64,000 bases of DNA from CBDCVY01 sp965223245. GTDB lineage: Bacteria > Nitrospinota > Nitrospinia > Nitrospinales > Nitrospinaceae. Positions within the stretch are counted from its first letter, which is position 1. Each line of letters starts with the position of its first letter. This document shows positions 46,393 to 55,400 of this stretch, in pieces. The position numbers and the translations under genes are program-made. Below the pieces are notes generated by a model, which did not search any database, had not been told where the DNA came from, and was given only the letters and a program-made list of their open reading frames with translations. Location: NCBI GenBank assembly GCA_965223245.1, contig CBDCVY010000013.1, positions 2,418,001 to 2,482,000 of the forward strand, given 5' to 3'.

Positions 46393-46416
46393 GTTGAGTT
46401 GTTTCCATATATAAGG
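46393..46416. repeat. 24-bp direct repeat, copy 1
   Basis: GTTGAGTTGTTTCCATATAT plus AAGG; matches 49138-49161 with two mismatches. The two copies flank the block of the sensor-only protein and the duplicated pilin genes. Confidence 0.7.
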
Positions 46417-46438
46417 AACGCAGAACCCTATAATGTCC

Positions 46439-47479
46439 CTAGGATATTTCTTCAGAGTGCTGAGTAATACTCTGAAAAGAATTTTTAATCTGTTGAGAAA
46501 TAACGGTCACCAGAATAATAATTAATCCCAACACCAGCAATCCCATCAAAGCAAACTGCACCTTAAGGTTATCTTTGGCGGCAAAAGCACTTTTCGTATC
46601 CTGCAAAATTAAAATGGACCAATTTAAACTATTGAGAACCCCTTTGAGTTTAGACCCGGCAAACCCAATCAAAAACTCGTTGCCAAAGGGGTCCGTTTCA
46701 ACCTGGTACCCTCGGTTCTCCAGTTGCGCCAATTGAGTTGAGCGGTAATTCTGATGTGGAAACTTATAATCCCACACTCTCAGGAAATTCTGATTCGTTT
46801 TAAATTTCAAGATGAATTCAGGTGCCGCAATGATTTTGCCTTTTTGATTTACTAACAAAACGTATTGAGTTTTACTTTGAGGTTTACCCTCAATCTGGAT
46901 GGCATTGATCATTTTTATAAACCCCTTCCAATTTAAATGAAGAAACAAATGTCCCAACATTTGGTTCGGGTTGTTATCCCGGTAAACAGGAATGGAGAAC
47001 GTTAAATTCAAACCACCGGTCATTCCAAAAAAGCTTAAGTCCTGCGCCATAAAATCACGAACCCGTGAACCGGTTTGATACCAGGACTCCTGACCGACAT
47101 TGACGTGGGTCAAACTTTTTTGGGAAGATGCCAAAATATTCCCGCCCGGCTGAATCACAGAAACCACCCAATGGGGAGACACGCTGTCTTTTATCTGATT
47201 TAAAAAGTGCGCCGCTTTTTCCCTTCCTTTCCGAGTGTTGATATGTTGCAAAGCACTATGAGAAGACCAGTGAATCAGATCCCGACGCACTTCCTTCATC
47301 ATTACAAACAACTCTTCCATGGATTGGGTGGCCAGGGTCTGCGATTTGATTCCTGCACTTTTCTCCAGGGCCACTCGACTGTTTTCATAAGTGATATAGT
47401 ACAAAGATCCCAACGGTAGTACGGCCACCACTATGAAACACAACATCAATTTAAATTTAAATGATTTTAAATAACTCAC
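46439..47479 (-). CDS. Membrane sensor-only protein with periplasmic CACHE domain
   Basis: 346 residues. TM1 about 10-30, large periplasmic double-CACHE-like domain (about 35-295), TM2 about 308-330, then only about 15 cytoplasmic residues before the stop. Most such sensors continue with HAMP and a kinase, methyl-accepting or GGDEF output; here none follows in any frame that I could see. Either a truncated chemoreceptor/kinase or a stand-alone sensor acting through partners. Eight bases after the PilX-like gene, suggesting cotranscription. Confidence 0.75.
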   Translation of the reverse strand: MSYLKSFKFKLMLCFIVVAVLPLGSLYYITYENSRVALEKSAGIKSQTLATQSMEELFVMMKEVRRDLIHWSSHSALQHINTRKGREKAAHFLNQIKDSVSPHWVVSVIQPGGNILASSQKSLTHVNVGQESWYQTGSRVRDFMAQDLSFFGMTGGLNLTFSIPVYRDNNPNQMLGHLFLHLNWKGFIKMINAIQIEGKPQSKTQYVLLVNQKGKIIAAPEFILKFKTNQNFLRVWDYKFPHQNYRSTQLAQLENRGYQVETDPFGNEFLIGFAGSKLKGVLNSLNWSILILQDTKSAFAAKDNLKVQFALMGLLVLGLIIILVTVISQQIKNSFQSITQHSEEIS

Positions 47480-47487
47480 AGTCGACT

Positions 47488-48717
47488 CTATTGAACTTTC
47501 TTCCAGGAAATGGTTTTAAAAGTATTATCAGTCACGCTATTTAAATTGTCTAAAGCAGAACAACTATAATTAATGGAAGCGTTGGCATCCAATTGCAAAA
47601 CAGCTTTTTTTGTGTTTTTACTCGATATAATAATTCCGCCATAAACCTCAGGGCTTCCATTTCCGTTGTGGAGTTTACCCTGACAATTTTCGCACCCTCC
47701 CACAATGATGAGTCCATTCCATTCAAAATCATCTTTCATCATGAACTGATTATTCACCACTAAAATTCCGTAGCCGACCAGATTGCCTTCCCCGGTGAAC
47801 GCCCCTTCCCTATAAAACACACCCGGTTTGTCTTCCGATCCGAGAACGCCTCCATTTAATGATTCAGGAATCATTTGAACATCAGGAACCGACAAAATCC
47901 TTTCCCGAAGTTCCTTCAGTTCATTCAAAGTTATCGAGTTGTTACCGGAGTCAATGCTATCTGTTCCATCGACTCCGGTGAATTGGCTCTGCTGAGACGC
48001 ATCCATACCGGTTAAATCAAAATCCAATCCGGCAGCACTGGCAGCTAAAGCGTAAATGGATGGGCAATCTGTATCAATTTCCGGCCCTAAAGATCCACGC
48101 TTCGTTCCATTTCCATTTACTTTAAAACCCGAACTCGGAGTAGAAACTTCAGACTGCTCGCTGACCAGGGTAACGGCACCCGGTAAATCAGGCAGGTTTA
48201 AATTCATCTTTCGTACTCTCGCCTCCAAATGTTCAGAGAGCCCTTCCGAACTCACTCCAATAGAATCGATTAAGATCACATTATCCGAATCTTGCCATGC
48301 ATCTCCATCATCACTGTTATCCAGAATCCTTGTATAATATTGGCCAGTTTTAAAATCCACTTTGGTGAAGTCACTGCCTTTATAGTTTTCTATCGAACCT
48401 TGTGTAGGAAACTGACCATTGTCGGCTAGTATCAATTTATCTCCATCCGCACCTGCCAATGCTTCATTAAAATCCTGGTTCCGCACAATAGACTTGGTAT
48501 GTTCCAATCCCGCTTCGGCATAATAAAAAGCTTCCTTATTCTGTTGGCTCACATTGGTCTGGTTAATCTCGTTAGTGGTTTGCATCACTAACATGGGAAC
48601 CATAATCGAGACTACTAATATTAGAAGCAACACAACAATGAGTACTGATCCCTTCTCTTCCTTTAACGTTTGATTATTCATTTTGAAACGCCTTAAATAT
48701 TTTCTTAATACATCCAT
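47488..48717 (-). CDS. PilX-like pilus assembly protein
   Basis: 409 residues. N-terminus: basic, EEKGSVLIVVLLLILVV hydrophobic helix, QTTNEINQTN and EAFYYAEAGLEHTKS, closely matching the partial gene at the window start. The remainder is a large beta-rich periplasmic region; in the middle FREGAF...GNLVGYGILVVN and NGLIIVGGCENCQG resemble the polymer-like strands of PilX-type proteins in delta-proteobacteria-like genomes. Two cysteines in the GCENCQG motif. Begins 2 bases after the remnant of a PilW-like gene, the same spacing as in the intact operon. Confidence 0.75.
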   Translation of the reverse strand: MDVLRKYLRRFKMNNQTLKEEKGSVLIVVLLLILVVSIMVPMLVMQTTNEINQTNVSQQNKEAFYYAEAGLEHTKSIVRNQDFNEALAGADGDKLILADNGQFPTQGSIENYKGSDFTKVDFKTGQYYTRILDNSDDGDAWQDSDNVILIDSIGVSSEGLSEHLEARVRKMNLNLPDLPGAVTLVSEQSEVSTPSSGFKVNGNGTKRGSLGPEIDTDCPSIYALAASAAGLDFDLTGMDASQQSQFTGVDGTDSIDSGNNSITLNELKELRERILSVPDVQMIPESLNGGVLGSEDKPGVFYREGAFTGEGNLVGYGILVVNNQFMMKDDFEWNGLIIVGGCENCQGKLHNGNGSPEVYGGIIISSKNTKKAVLQLDANASINYSCSALDNLNSVTDNTFKTISWKKVQ

Positions 48718-48719
48718 TT

Positions 48720-48989
48720 TTAATTGCTATTTATAAAATGGTCCAAAATGCTCACGGAATTTTTTGTCGCAGGGCTTTCAGAATTGTTTAGCGTCGTATT
48801 TGTCTCAACAGTTTGAACTTCAGAAGGAACAATCATTTTTGTATCCGTTGCATAATTAAAATTTTTATTAAAAACACTCCTAAACCAAAGCAATGGCGGT
48901 ACCATACAACTAAAAAGAGAGGCGTTCTGAAGATAGAATTCTCTAAAAGCCGGTTTTTGATAGTAAATCGTTACTAAAGCAACACTCAT
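48720..48989 (-). pseudogene. Deletion-fused remnant of PilV/PilW genes
   Basis: An 89-codon frame whose last 45 residues (YATDTKMIVPSEVQTVETNTTL...) align with the PilW-like C-terminus at 219-360 (DATDTVTTDPSEVQKIEITMTL). The upstream part matches the leader just before the PilV start in the first operon (CTAAACxAxAGCAATGxxGGTxCCA, compare 1690-1715). An internal deletion has removed PilV and most of PilW and fused the leader to the PilW tail. It may be translated but is unlikely to be a functional pilin. Confidence 0.7.
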
Positions 48990-49001
48990 TGTAATTACCC
49001 A

Positions 49002-49075
49002 AAAACAAGGGTTTTTGGGAAAGTGGCTACGCTAAGGGCTCAAATTTGTCAGTGAACGGACCGCATATTGTTACA
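49002..49075 (-). repeat. Conserved upstream element of pilin operon, copy 2
   Basis: Aligns with 1811-1884 in order and spacing of several blocks (AAAACAAGG, TTTGTCAG, GGACC, ATTGTTACA). See that entry. Confidence 0.6.
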
Positions 49076-49137
49076 CTGACTCTCCGATTCCCATAAATTG
49101 AGTAAATCTATTGATGGGGATTAGACCCCCGGGAAAG

Positions 49138-49161
49138 GTTGAGTTGTTTCTATATATAAAG
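49138..49161. repeat. 24-bp direct repeat, copy 2
   Basis: GTTGAGTTGTTTCTATATAT plus AAAG; partner of 46393-46416. Confidence 0.7.
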
Positions 49162-49293
49162 GGCTTTTTCAGGGAGGCCTTAGTTCTCCGGAGTCTGCTA
49201 CTGTATAATGTTCAACCTGAAAAGGAATCGGGCGAAACGGGCAATGGATGTTACCAAATTTAAAAAGGGACATATAATTTAGAGGAGAGGAAG

Positions 49294-50343
49294 ATGAAAA
49301 AGATATTTTATGCGGTGACTCTGGTAGGGTTTGTCGCGTTTCTCCCGGCCATGGCCGGGGCGAAAACGGTTCGCCTAAACGACTGTTCCGGAACTCAACT
49401 TTCATTTAAAAGCGCCAAGGCGGCTTGTAAATCAGGTAACCATCCCGGTCAAACTATCGTGAAATGTAATAATAAGGGGAAAATTAAGGACACGAGACGC
49501 TGCAGCACGGATGGACAAAAAAAAGGAGTTTATGAGGACAGTTGCACCGGAACTCCCACGGGATTTAAGGATTTACTCAAGGCCTGTAAATCAGGAGGAC
49601 ATTTCGGCAAGCTCCTGGTTAAATGCAAAAACGGAGAAGAAAAAAAACGGATGCAGTGTGAGTCCTCCGGCATGTCTTTTAAGAAGACAGTCATTTTTAA
49701 GGACAAATGCGGCGGCGATCCGGTTTCCGGGAAAGATTTAAAAAAAGCCTGTAAAACAAATATAGGTGAAACCCTGGTGAAGTGTGCGCGCAAGGATAAC
49801 ATCTGGAAAGAAAAAAAATCCATGCTTTGCCATGGGAAAAAAGACCGATTTAAATTTAAACTTTGTTCCCCCACAGAGCGGCAAACACTTATCGGTGATT
49901 ACCAATGGGCCGAAGGTCGTGTAGATACCGTTCTCACCGATTTAGACAATTGGTTTGCTTCCAATCCCACAGTGGATAACAAACTGCGGAAAAAAATGGA
50001 AAAAGTGCAGAAGAAATTAAGAAAAATTCAAACAGCCATGGACCGCCCCCGAACCTATGTTTGCCGGGCCAATAAAAACAGATGTCGTAAAGCAAATGCA
50101 CATACCATGTGGACCGGACACAACGTCAAAATCTGTGATCGATATTTTTTTAAATCCGGACAACCGGAGCGTGGGTCCATTCTTGTCCACGAAATCTCTC
50201 ACCATAAAGTGGAAACCAACGACAAGGGAACAGAGCACGGCGGGTGCAGCAGTCCCAGTCTGGCCTCGGCGAATAGTAACTTTCACAAGCAAGCGGAGTA
50301 TTACGAACACCTTATTGAATGCGGACTTTATATTCCCAATTAA
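49294..50343 (+). CDS. Secreted M35-like metallopeptidase with three Cys repeats
   Basis: 349 residues; AGAGG upstream. Signal peptide ending MAGAK. Three repeats of about 45-50 residues (about 27-70, 78-122, 133-180), each D-x-C-x-G...K-x-x-x-KACK...LVKC...C, with four cysteines. C-terminal domain 190-349 has His299-Glu300-x-x-His303 (VHEISHH) and Asp310 as a plausible third zinc ligand, then EYYEHLIECG, as in the aspzincin/lysine-specific metallo-endopeptidase (M35) group. Predicted extracellular protease with a Cys-rich binding region. A TATAAT at 49204-49209 may be its -10 box. The SUMF1-like gene follows after 17 bases. Confidence 0.7.
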   Translation: MKKIFYAVTLVGFVAFLPAMAGAKTVRLNDCSGTQLSFKSAKAACKSGNHPGQTIVKCNNKGKIKDTRRCSTDGQKKGVYEDSCTGTPTGFKDLLKACKSGGHFGKLLVKCKNGEEKKRMQCESSGMSFKKTVIFKDKCGGDPVSGKDLKKACKTNIGETLVKCARKDNIWKEKKSMLCHGKKDRFKFKLCSPTERQTLIGDYQWAEGRVDTVLTDLDNWFASNPTVDNKLRKKMEKVQKKLRKIQTAMDRPRTYVCRANKNRCRKANAHTMWTGHNVKICDRYFFKSGQPERGSILVHEISHHKVETNDKGTEHGGCSSPSLASANSNFHKQAEYYEHLIECGLYIPN

Positions 50344-50360
50344 TTAAGGAATATTTTATT

Positions 50361-51134
50361 ATGATCCGAACTCTATTGATGTGTTCCTTATATATAGCGT
50401 TGTTTTCCGGGACCGCTTGGGGTAACCCGACAAAGCCTGCAACCTCCCCTCCTGAGGGAATGGCCTTGATTCCGGCGGGAGAGTTCCGAATGGGCAGTCC
50501 ACAAGCAATAGGCGAGGACGACGAGCATCCGCAGCACTCAGTGTATTTAAAATCTTTTTTTATGGATGTCACCGAGGTGACTCAAGAGGATTATGAAAAA
50601 GTAATGGGAAAAAATCCCTCTCATTTTAAAGGTAAAAATCTACCGGTAGAAAAAGTAACCTGGAGCGAAGCCCGGGCACACTGCCAAACTTTAGGCAAAC
50701 GTTTACCTACAGAAGCCGAATGGGAAAAGGCCGCACGCGGAAGCAGGAATTTGGATTTCAGTTGGGGCAGCGAGGTGAAATCGAAAGCAGGTAATTTTTG
50801 CGACAATCAATGTGATAAAAAATGGAAATCCATTCAATTTGAAGATGGTTATAAGAATACCTCCCCGGTGAAAAGTTATTCCCCGAACGATTATGGATTG
50901 TTTGACATGAGTGGTAATGTCTACGAGTGGGTGAAAGATTGGTATCACAAGGATACCTATAAAGAAAGTCCTTACGAAAATCCCAAGGGACCCGAGACCG
51001 GAACGTTTAGAGTCATCCGCGGCGGTGCCTGGGATATCAGCCCGGTCGCTCTGCGCAACGCCTATCGTTTTGGCCTGGCGCCGGATTCCCGCAGCTACTC
51101 TGTTGGGTTTCGCTGCGCCCAATCAACTCAGTGA
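50361..51134 (+). CDS. Exported SUMF1/formylglycine-generating-enzyme-like protein
   Basis: 257 residues from the ATG at 50361 (AAGGA upstream). Signal peptide (LLMCSLYIALFSGTAWG). FGE-sulfatase fold: MALIPAGEFRMGS, HPQHSVYLKSFFMDVTEVT, LPTEAEWEKAARG, GLFDMSGNVYEWVKDWY, RGGAWDISPVALRNAYR, VGFRCA. The active-site cysteines of true formylglycine enzymes (in the GGSWxC region) are absent, so it is probably a ligand-binding or structural member of the family, not a sulfatase activator. Likely cotranscribed with the metallopeptidase-like gene. Confidence 0.85.
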   Translation: MIRTLLMCSLYIALFSGTAWGNPTKPATSPPEGMALIPAGEFRMGSPQAIGEDDEHPQHSVYLKSFFMDVTEVTQEDYEKVMGKNPSHFKGKNLPVEKVTWSEARAHCQTLGKRLPTEAEWEKAARGSRNLDFSWGSEVKSKAGNFCDNQCDKKWKSIQFEDGYKNTSPVKSYSPNDYGLFDMSGNVYEWVKDWYHKDTYKESPYENPKGPETGTFRVIRGGAWDISPVALRNAYRFGLAPDSRSYSVGFRCAQSTQ

Positions 51135-51532
51135 TTTTCATCTTCTCTATATAAAAGAATGCGCAAAGTTGAATCTTCTAAAATGTATTAAAAGCAAAAC
51201 TATTTTCGCGATTTCAATTTCGAGTTTCAAAAAACCCACCTCAAAACCCAAACCCTTTGATTTTCACCTGGCTAGCTAGAGATATTGTCTTCCGCCTGCG
51301 TTTATACCCTATTCGGATTGACAAATTAGGCCAAAAAGAGTAATTTTTGCGAATTACTCATTTCCGAAACTTAAATTTCTCGAGAGGGGAAGCTATACAG
51401 CGAGTTCGTTCTTTATTGATTCCAAGAACGTTTGACTCTTGCCCACTCTTAACACCGTAAACGGTAGCTGAAAAATTACCGGATGAGTTTTGCAGATGCT
51501 ATTTAACCGTAAAATTCTTAAGGGAGGACATC
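51135..51532. other. Intergenic region upstream of third DNRLRE gene
   Basis: About 400 bases. Contains TTGACA (51318-51323), a 17-base spacer and a weak TAATTT as a possible promoter, and a GAGTAAT/ATTACTC hairpin (51338-51359) right behind it. Confidence 0.4.
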
Positions 51533-52381
51533 ATGAGAAAATTTTTATATCCATTTCTATTAATTATTGCAATGTTAATTACAGGTTCACCGGCTTTCGC
51601 GGTGACGGATGTTTTAGTTGCTCAGGAAGACAGTTATATCCGGGAATCTTCGCCCACAACAAACTACGGCTCCGAAACCAGACTTATTGCCGATGGAGTG
51701 GCACAGGATCCGGATAATGGAATTTTTGGAGAAGTAAAATCTGTTATCAAATGGGATCTTTCATCCATCCCTGTCGATGCCACCGTCACTGAAGTGAAAC
51801 TCCGAATGAACTTCACCGATGCCAGTTCCGCTTTTTATAATATTTTTACGGTGGCAGATTCCAGCCCTTGGTCCGAAGGAACCGTCAGTTGGAACGACAT
51901 CACTCCGGGTCCATTCATAATAGGAACGATTCCTCCCTTTACCTTTGGGGAAGCCTCTGCAACCTTGAATTCTAATGCGGTGACCATCGTTCAGAGATGG
52001 ATTGAAGGAACTACTCCCAATAATGGAATCGTTATTCAATCTGGTGGAACCAATAACGGCATTATCATAGGTTCCAGAGAATCGACCGGTTTAAAACCGA
52101 CTTTAGAAGTGACGTATACACCGCGCGGAGTTATCCCCGGTTGGCAAATCGTTCAGGGAGATGAAGTAGTCTTTCCACCTAATTCATTAGGGGTTGCATC
52201 TGCCTCTTGTCCTGCAGGCAAGGTGCTGACCGGAGGAGGTTTAGAATCCAGTCTCAGTTCAATTAGAACCAGTAGCAGTTATCCTTTTAATCAAAGTACA
52301 TGGATAGCGGGCGTTCAGAATACTTCAGGAGAGCTAAGTGTATCGGTCCATGCGTACGCCATTTGCGCCAACGGGCCTTAA
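51533..52381 (+). CDS. Secreted DNRLRE-domain protein, copy 3
   Basis: 282 residues; GGGAGG precedes the ATG. Signal peptide ending SPAFA. Residues 24-200 are a DNRLRE domain closely related to those at 29059 and 30688 (NYGSETRLIADGVAQDP is shared almost exactly). The C-terminal 80 residues differ: no beta-roll repeats, instead a compact domain (GWQIVQGDEV...CPAGKVLTGGG...AYAICANG) with two cysteines. Shows domain shuffling behind a common DNRLRE module. Extracellular, function unknown. Confidence 0.8.
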   Translation: MRKFLYPFLLIIAMLITGSPAFAVTDVLVAQEDSYIRESSPTTNYGSETRLIADGVAQDPDNGIFGEVKSVIKWDLSSIPVDATVTEVKLRMNFTDASSAFYNIFTVADSSPWSEGTVSWNDITPGPFIIGTIPPFTFGEASATLNSNAVTIVQRWIEGTTPNNGIVIQSGGTNNGIIIGSRESTGLKPTLEVTYTPRGVIPGWQIVQGDEVVFPPNSLGVASASCPAGKVLTGGGLESSLSSIRTSSSYPFNQSTWIAGVQNTSGELSVSVHAYAICANGP

Positions 52382-52511
52382 AATTCGAGGCACCGGGGAG
52401 GGTTGTTAGTTTGCTTGATAAAGAAAACATTAACAAATAAATTCAATATAACGTAACGCAGCCTTCGCAAAGCAATTGTAAGCGTTGGCTGCATCCCCTC
52501 TTTTACAACCG

Positions 52512-53012
52512 ATGTTCCGCTTACTGGAGCGCCATGAATATTTAACCTCTATTCAATCGTTAATTCGCCGCCCCCTTTCCCACCCAATATCCAATCCACT
52601 TATTGAACCAAATAGTCCAAAACTAAGAATAAATAGACCTCCTCATGGGTCTTTATTAATAGAGAGGATGTTTTGGTATCCTCGGGGATGGCAAAAATTG
52701 GAATCTTTTATTAATGATCCAAAAGGGAATAAAATTTTTAACACCACGGCTAAACCGATCCCTTGTGTTGTTTGCCATGGAATTAAAGCGGATGGGCTGG
52801 GGCTCATTTATCAGCAGTTGAAACCTTTTTCAAGAAATTTCACCTGCTACCAAACTATGAAAGACCTTTCAGATGGCCAATTGTTCCGGGTCATTCAAAA
52901 AGGATCCCATGGAACCCGGATGCCGGGCTTTGCGAAGTTGAAAGATAAAGAGATCTGGCAATTGGTTCATTATATAAGAAGCACCATCAAAATAGAGGAG
53001 AAAAACCAATAA
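52512..53012 (+). CDS. Cytochrome c-like protein, doubtful N-terminus
   Basis: Up to 166 residues. The C-terminal 110 residues contain one heme-binding CVVCH motif and a distal Met candidate (GTRMPGF), as in class I cytochrome c. The N-terminal 50 residues look unlike protein and no signal peptide is visible, which a c-type cytochrome needs for export and heme attachment; the true start may be the ATG at 52668, or an upstream signal-coding part may have been lost or frameshifted. Its stop overlaps the start of the next gene (TAATG). Electron-transfer role by family only. Confidence 0.6.
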   Translation: MFRLLERHEYLTSIQSLIRRPLSHPISNPLIEPNSPKLRINRPPHGSLLIERMFWYPRGWQKLESFINDPKGNKIFNTTAKPIPCVVCHGIKADGLGLIYQQLKPFSRNFTCYQTMKDLSDGQLFRVIQKGSHGTRMPGFAKLKDKEIWQLVHYIRSTIKIEEKNQ

Positions 53013-53260
53013 TGACTCTCGAAATCATACGTTGCTTTTTGGGCTGGTGCACAATAATAAACCTGGGGATGCTTCTGTTTTGGGGGCTGGCATTAATTCT
53101 GGCACATGACTCTATTTATCGATTTCATAATGATTGGTTCAAAATATCTGAGGAACGGTTCGACGCCATTCATTACAGCTTAATTGGCGTCTACAAATTA
53201 GGAATTATTCTCTTTAATATAGCTCCCTATTTTGCTTTACATATTATGGAAAATTTCTAA
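53012..53260 (+). CDS. DUF6868-like small membrane protein
   Basis: 82 residues, two transmembrane helices (about 8-33 and 55-78) with RFHNDWFKISEERFDAIHYSLIG between, the pattern of DUF6868 proteins. Overlaps the cytochrome gene by one base, so translationally coupled. Function unknown; pairing with a cytochrome suggests an envelope redox context (inference). Confidence 0.7.
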   Translation: MTLEIIRCFLGWCTIINLGMLLFWGLALILAHDSIYRFHNDWFKISEERFDAIHYSLIGVYKLGIILFNIAPYFALHIMENF

Positions 53261-53436
53261 TCATTATTTTCTTTAACTGACGTGGTATAAAAGAAAGATT
53301 CCGTCAGAAAATTCCCGACAATGATAATCTATTGAAAACCCTTTATTTAAAAACTCTATTTTTTGGATTAACTCCCGGGTCAAAGCCCGTTTTCTATTTT
53401 TTTTGAATTTCATCTTATTGAACTTATCCTATTAAG

Positions 53437-54564
53437 ATGAAGAAGTTTCTCAATTCCCAAGTTACCAAATACGCTCTTTTTGGTGTGGTTTTCGGTTTCT
53501 TATTTCCGATTGTAGCCACTCTATTCGAATGCGTCCAAAACGTCGGGACCATCAATTGGGATGGAATAGTTCGTGTACAAAAGGAAAATCCTCTTCTATG
53601 GATTATCGATTCCGCACCGTTTTGGCTGGGACTCTTTGCTCTATTTGGAGGAATTAAACAAAGCGAGGTCATTTCTCATAAAAAAGTTTTGGAAGAAAAT
53701 ATTAAAGCACTCGATCAATTGAATGAAAACCTTGAAGTGAGAATTGAAGAACGAACCAAAGATTTAATTCGAGCAAAAGAGGAAGCCGAAAACGCTAACA
53801 AAACAAAGTCAGCCTTTATTTCGCAGATGAGTCATGAATTACGCACTCCTATGAACGCCATTCTCGGGTTTGGTCAGTTAATGAAATATGATACAAAACA
53901 ACCCTTATCCCCTTACCATCAGGAACGCGTCGACAGCATCTTAAAATCCGGAAATCATTTATTGACCCTCATTAATGAACTGTTAGATCTGGCAAAAATA
54001 GAGTCCGGAGAAATGGTTATGTCTATAGAACCGGTTAACATCAACGATCTCACAGAAGAACTTTTCGCAATGATGAACCCCATTGCAAGAGACCAGGGAA
54101 TTAAATTGATCGATACTTCTCGAAAACAAAAGTCGATATTTGTCGATGCAGACGAGGGACGCCTAAGGCAAGTTTTATTAAATTTAATTTCAAACGCGAT
54201 TAAATACAACCGAGAAAATGGAGAGGTCATTTTATCTTATGAAGAACAAATGAATGGCCGACTCCGCATCGAAATTATGGACACAGGTTTTGGAATTCCT
54301 AAAGACAAGCATGACAGATTGTTTCAGCCCTTTGATCGATTGGGAGCCGATGAATATAAAATCGAGGGAACCGGAATTGGACTCACCATCACTAAAAATC
54401 TTGTGGAATTAATGAATGGAGAAATTGGTTTTGAAAGCACCGTTGGCCAGGGCACCTGCTTTTATGTGGAATTTCCTATCTCCACCGAAATGAACTCCGA
54501 AAAATCCGAGGCCCCCTCAGATGAAAAAAACTTGGAATCGATGTTAGATCAGACGGTTCTTTAG
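53437..54564 (+). CDS. Membrane sensor histidine kinase
   Basis: 375 residues. Two transmembrane helices (about 12-31 and 55-72), coiled coil (80-120), HisKA with His133 (MSHELRTPMNA), HATPase (NLISNAIKYN, DTGFGIPKD, GTGIGLTITKN). No receiver. The kinase core is paralogous to the hybrid kinases at 13842 and 26269. No regulator adjacent; a partner must be encoded elsewhere. Confidence 0.88.
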   Translation: MKKFLNSQVTKYALFGVVFGFLFPIVATLFECVQNVGTINWDGIVRVQKENPLLWIIDSAPFWLGLFALFGGIKQSEVISHKKVLEENIKALDQLNENLEVRIEERTKDLIRAKEEAENANKTKSAFISQMSHELRTPMNAILGFGQLMKYDTKQPLSPYHQERVDSILKSGNHLLTLINELLDLAKIESGEMVMSIEPVNINDLTEELFAMMNPIARDQGIKLIDTSRKQKSIFVDADEGRLRQVLLNLISNAIKYNRENGEVILSYEEQMNGRLRIEIMDTGFGIPKDKHDRLFQPFDRLGADEYKIEGTGIGLTITKNLVELMNGEIGFESTVGQGTCFYVEFPISTEMNSEKSEAPSDEKNLESMLDQTVL

Positions 54565-54617
54565 ATAAACCCTACCCAATTTATCCCACAAATTTTGCCG
54601 GATGGCTAAAACAAAAT

Positions 54618-55400
54618 CTACATCGGCCCCTTCATCCAAGACTCGGCGCGATCTATACCCCCAAGATTCAATACAGAGTTAAAGCCTTTCGCCTTTAACT
54701 TCTTAACTCCCTGATGACTTCGAATGCCGCTTTGACAGTACAAAATAAATGTTTTGCCGGGATCGAGAACTTGATTCTCCAGAGTTTCGAAAGGAATATT
54801 TACAGCATGAGGCAAGTGTCCTTTTGCAAATTCTTCCGGCCCCCTTACATCCACAAGTACCCCTTTCGACTTCATTGCTGTTAAAAACTCCTCTCGGGAA
54901 ATAGGGTGATGCCATTGTCCAATCAACTTTAAACCTCTTTCAAACATCCAGGAGGCTAAACAAAAATGGGTGAAGATTACCACCAGTTGCAGGCAAACCA
55001 AAACCGCGCCAAATCCATAGGCCCAAACTGGCATTTTAAAAATAAAGAAAAAACCAATGGCCAGGTTCATCATTCCACCCATAAAACAGGCAATCCTTCG
55101 GGGCAAAGGATTCGGCGGAAGAACTACACCCTTCCAAAGAGGACGCAGCAGGTGATTGTATATCAAGTCTACCGGGTGACCCCCGGGAAACCAAAATGGA
55201 ATGATTCCAAGAGCCGCTAACGAAAAATGGATCAAAGGATCCTTTAGGTAAAGACCCAGAAGCGCGAAACCCATACACACAAAAGGTGTGAATCGAAGTC
55301 CCCAGGATAACTCCCGCAATTCGCCTGACTCGTAATGGTAACCTTGCTGAATGAGCCCCTGTTCCTGATAGCTTATGGAAGGTGACGATGAAGTATGCAT
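54618..55400 (-). CDS. DUF4395-rhodanese fusion protein
   Basis: 260 residues. N-terminal DUF4395-like membrane domain (about 30-155, four helices, RFTPF and HPVDLIYNHLLRPLW), then a rhodanese domain (165-258) with active-site Cys222 in LYCQSGIRS and a VDVRGPEEFAKGHLPHAVNIP entrance. Rhodaneses handle sulfane sulfur; fusion to a membrane domain suggests sulfur transfer or detoxification at the inner membrane (inference). Convergent with the kinase gene. Confidence 0.85.
   Translation of the reverse strand: MHTSSSPSISYQEQGLIQQGYHYESGELRELSWGLRFTPFVCMGFALLGLYLKDPLIHFSLAALGIIPFWFPGGHPVDLIYNHLLRPLWKGVVLPPNPLPRRIACFMGGMMNLAIGFFFIFKMPVWAYGFGAVLVCLQLVVIFTHFCLASWMFERGLKLIGQWHHPISREEFLTAMKSKGVLVDVRGPEEFAKGHLPHAVNIPFETLENQVLDPGKTFILYCQSGIRSHQGVKKLKAKGFNSVLNLGGIDRAESWMKGPM

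Noticed and set aside
50319..50360. N-terminal extension of the SUMF1-like protein
   Set aside because: It overlaps the previous gene and would precede a clear signal peptide starting at 50361.
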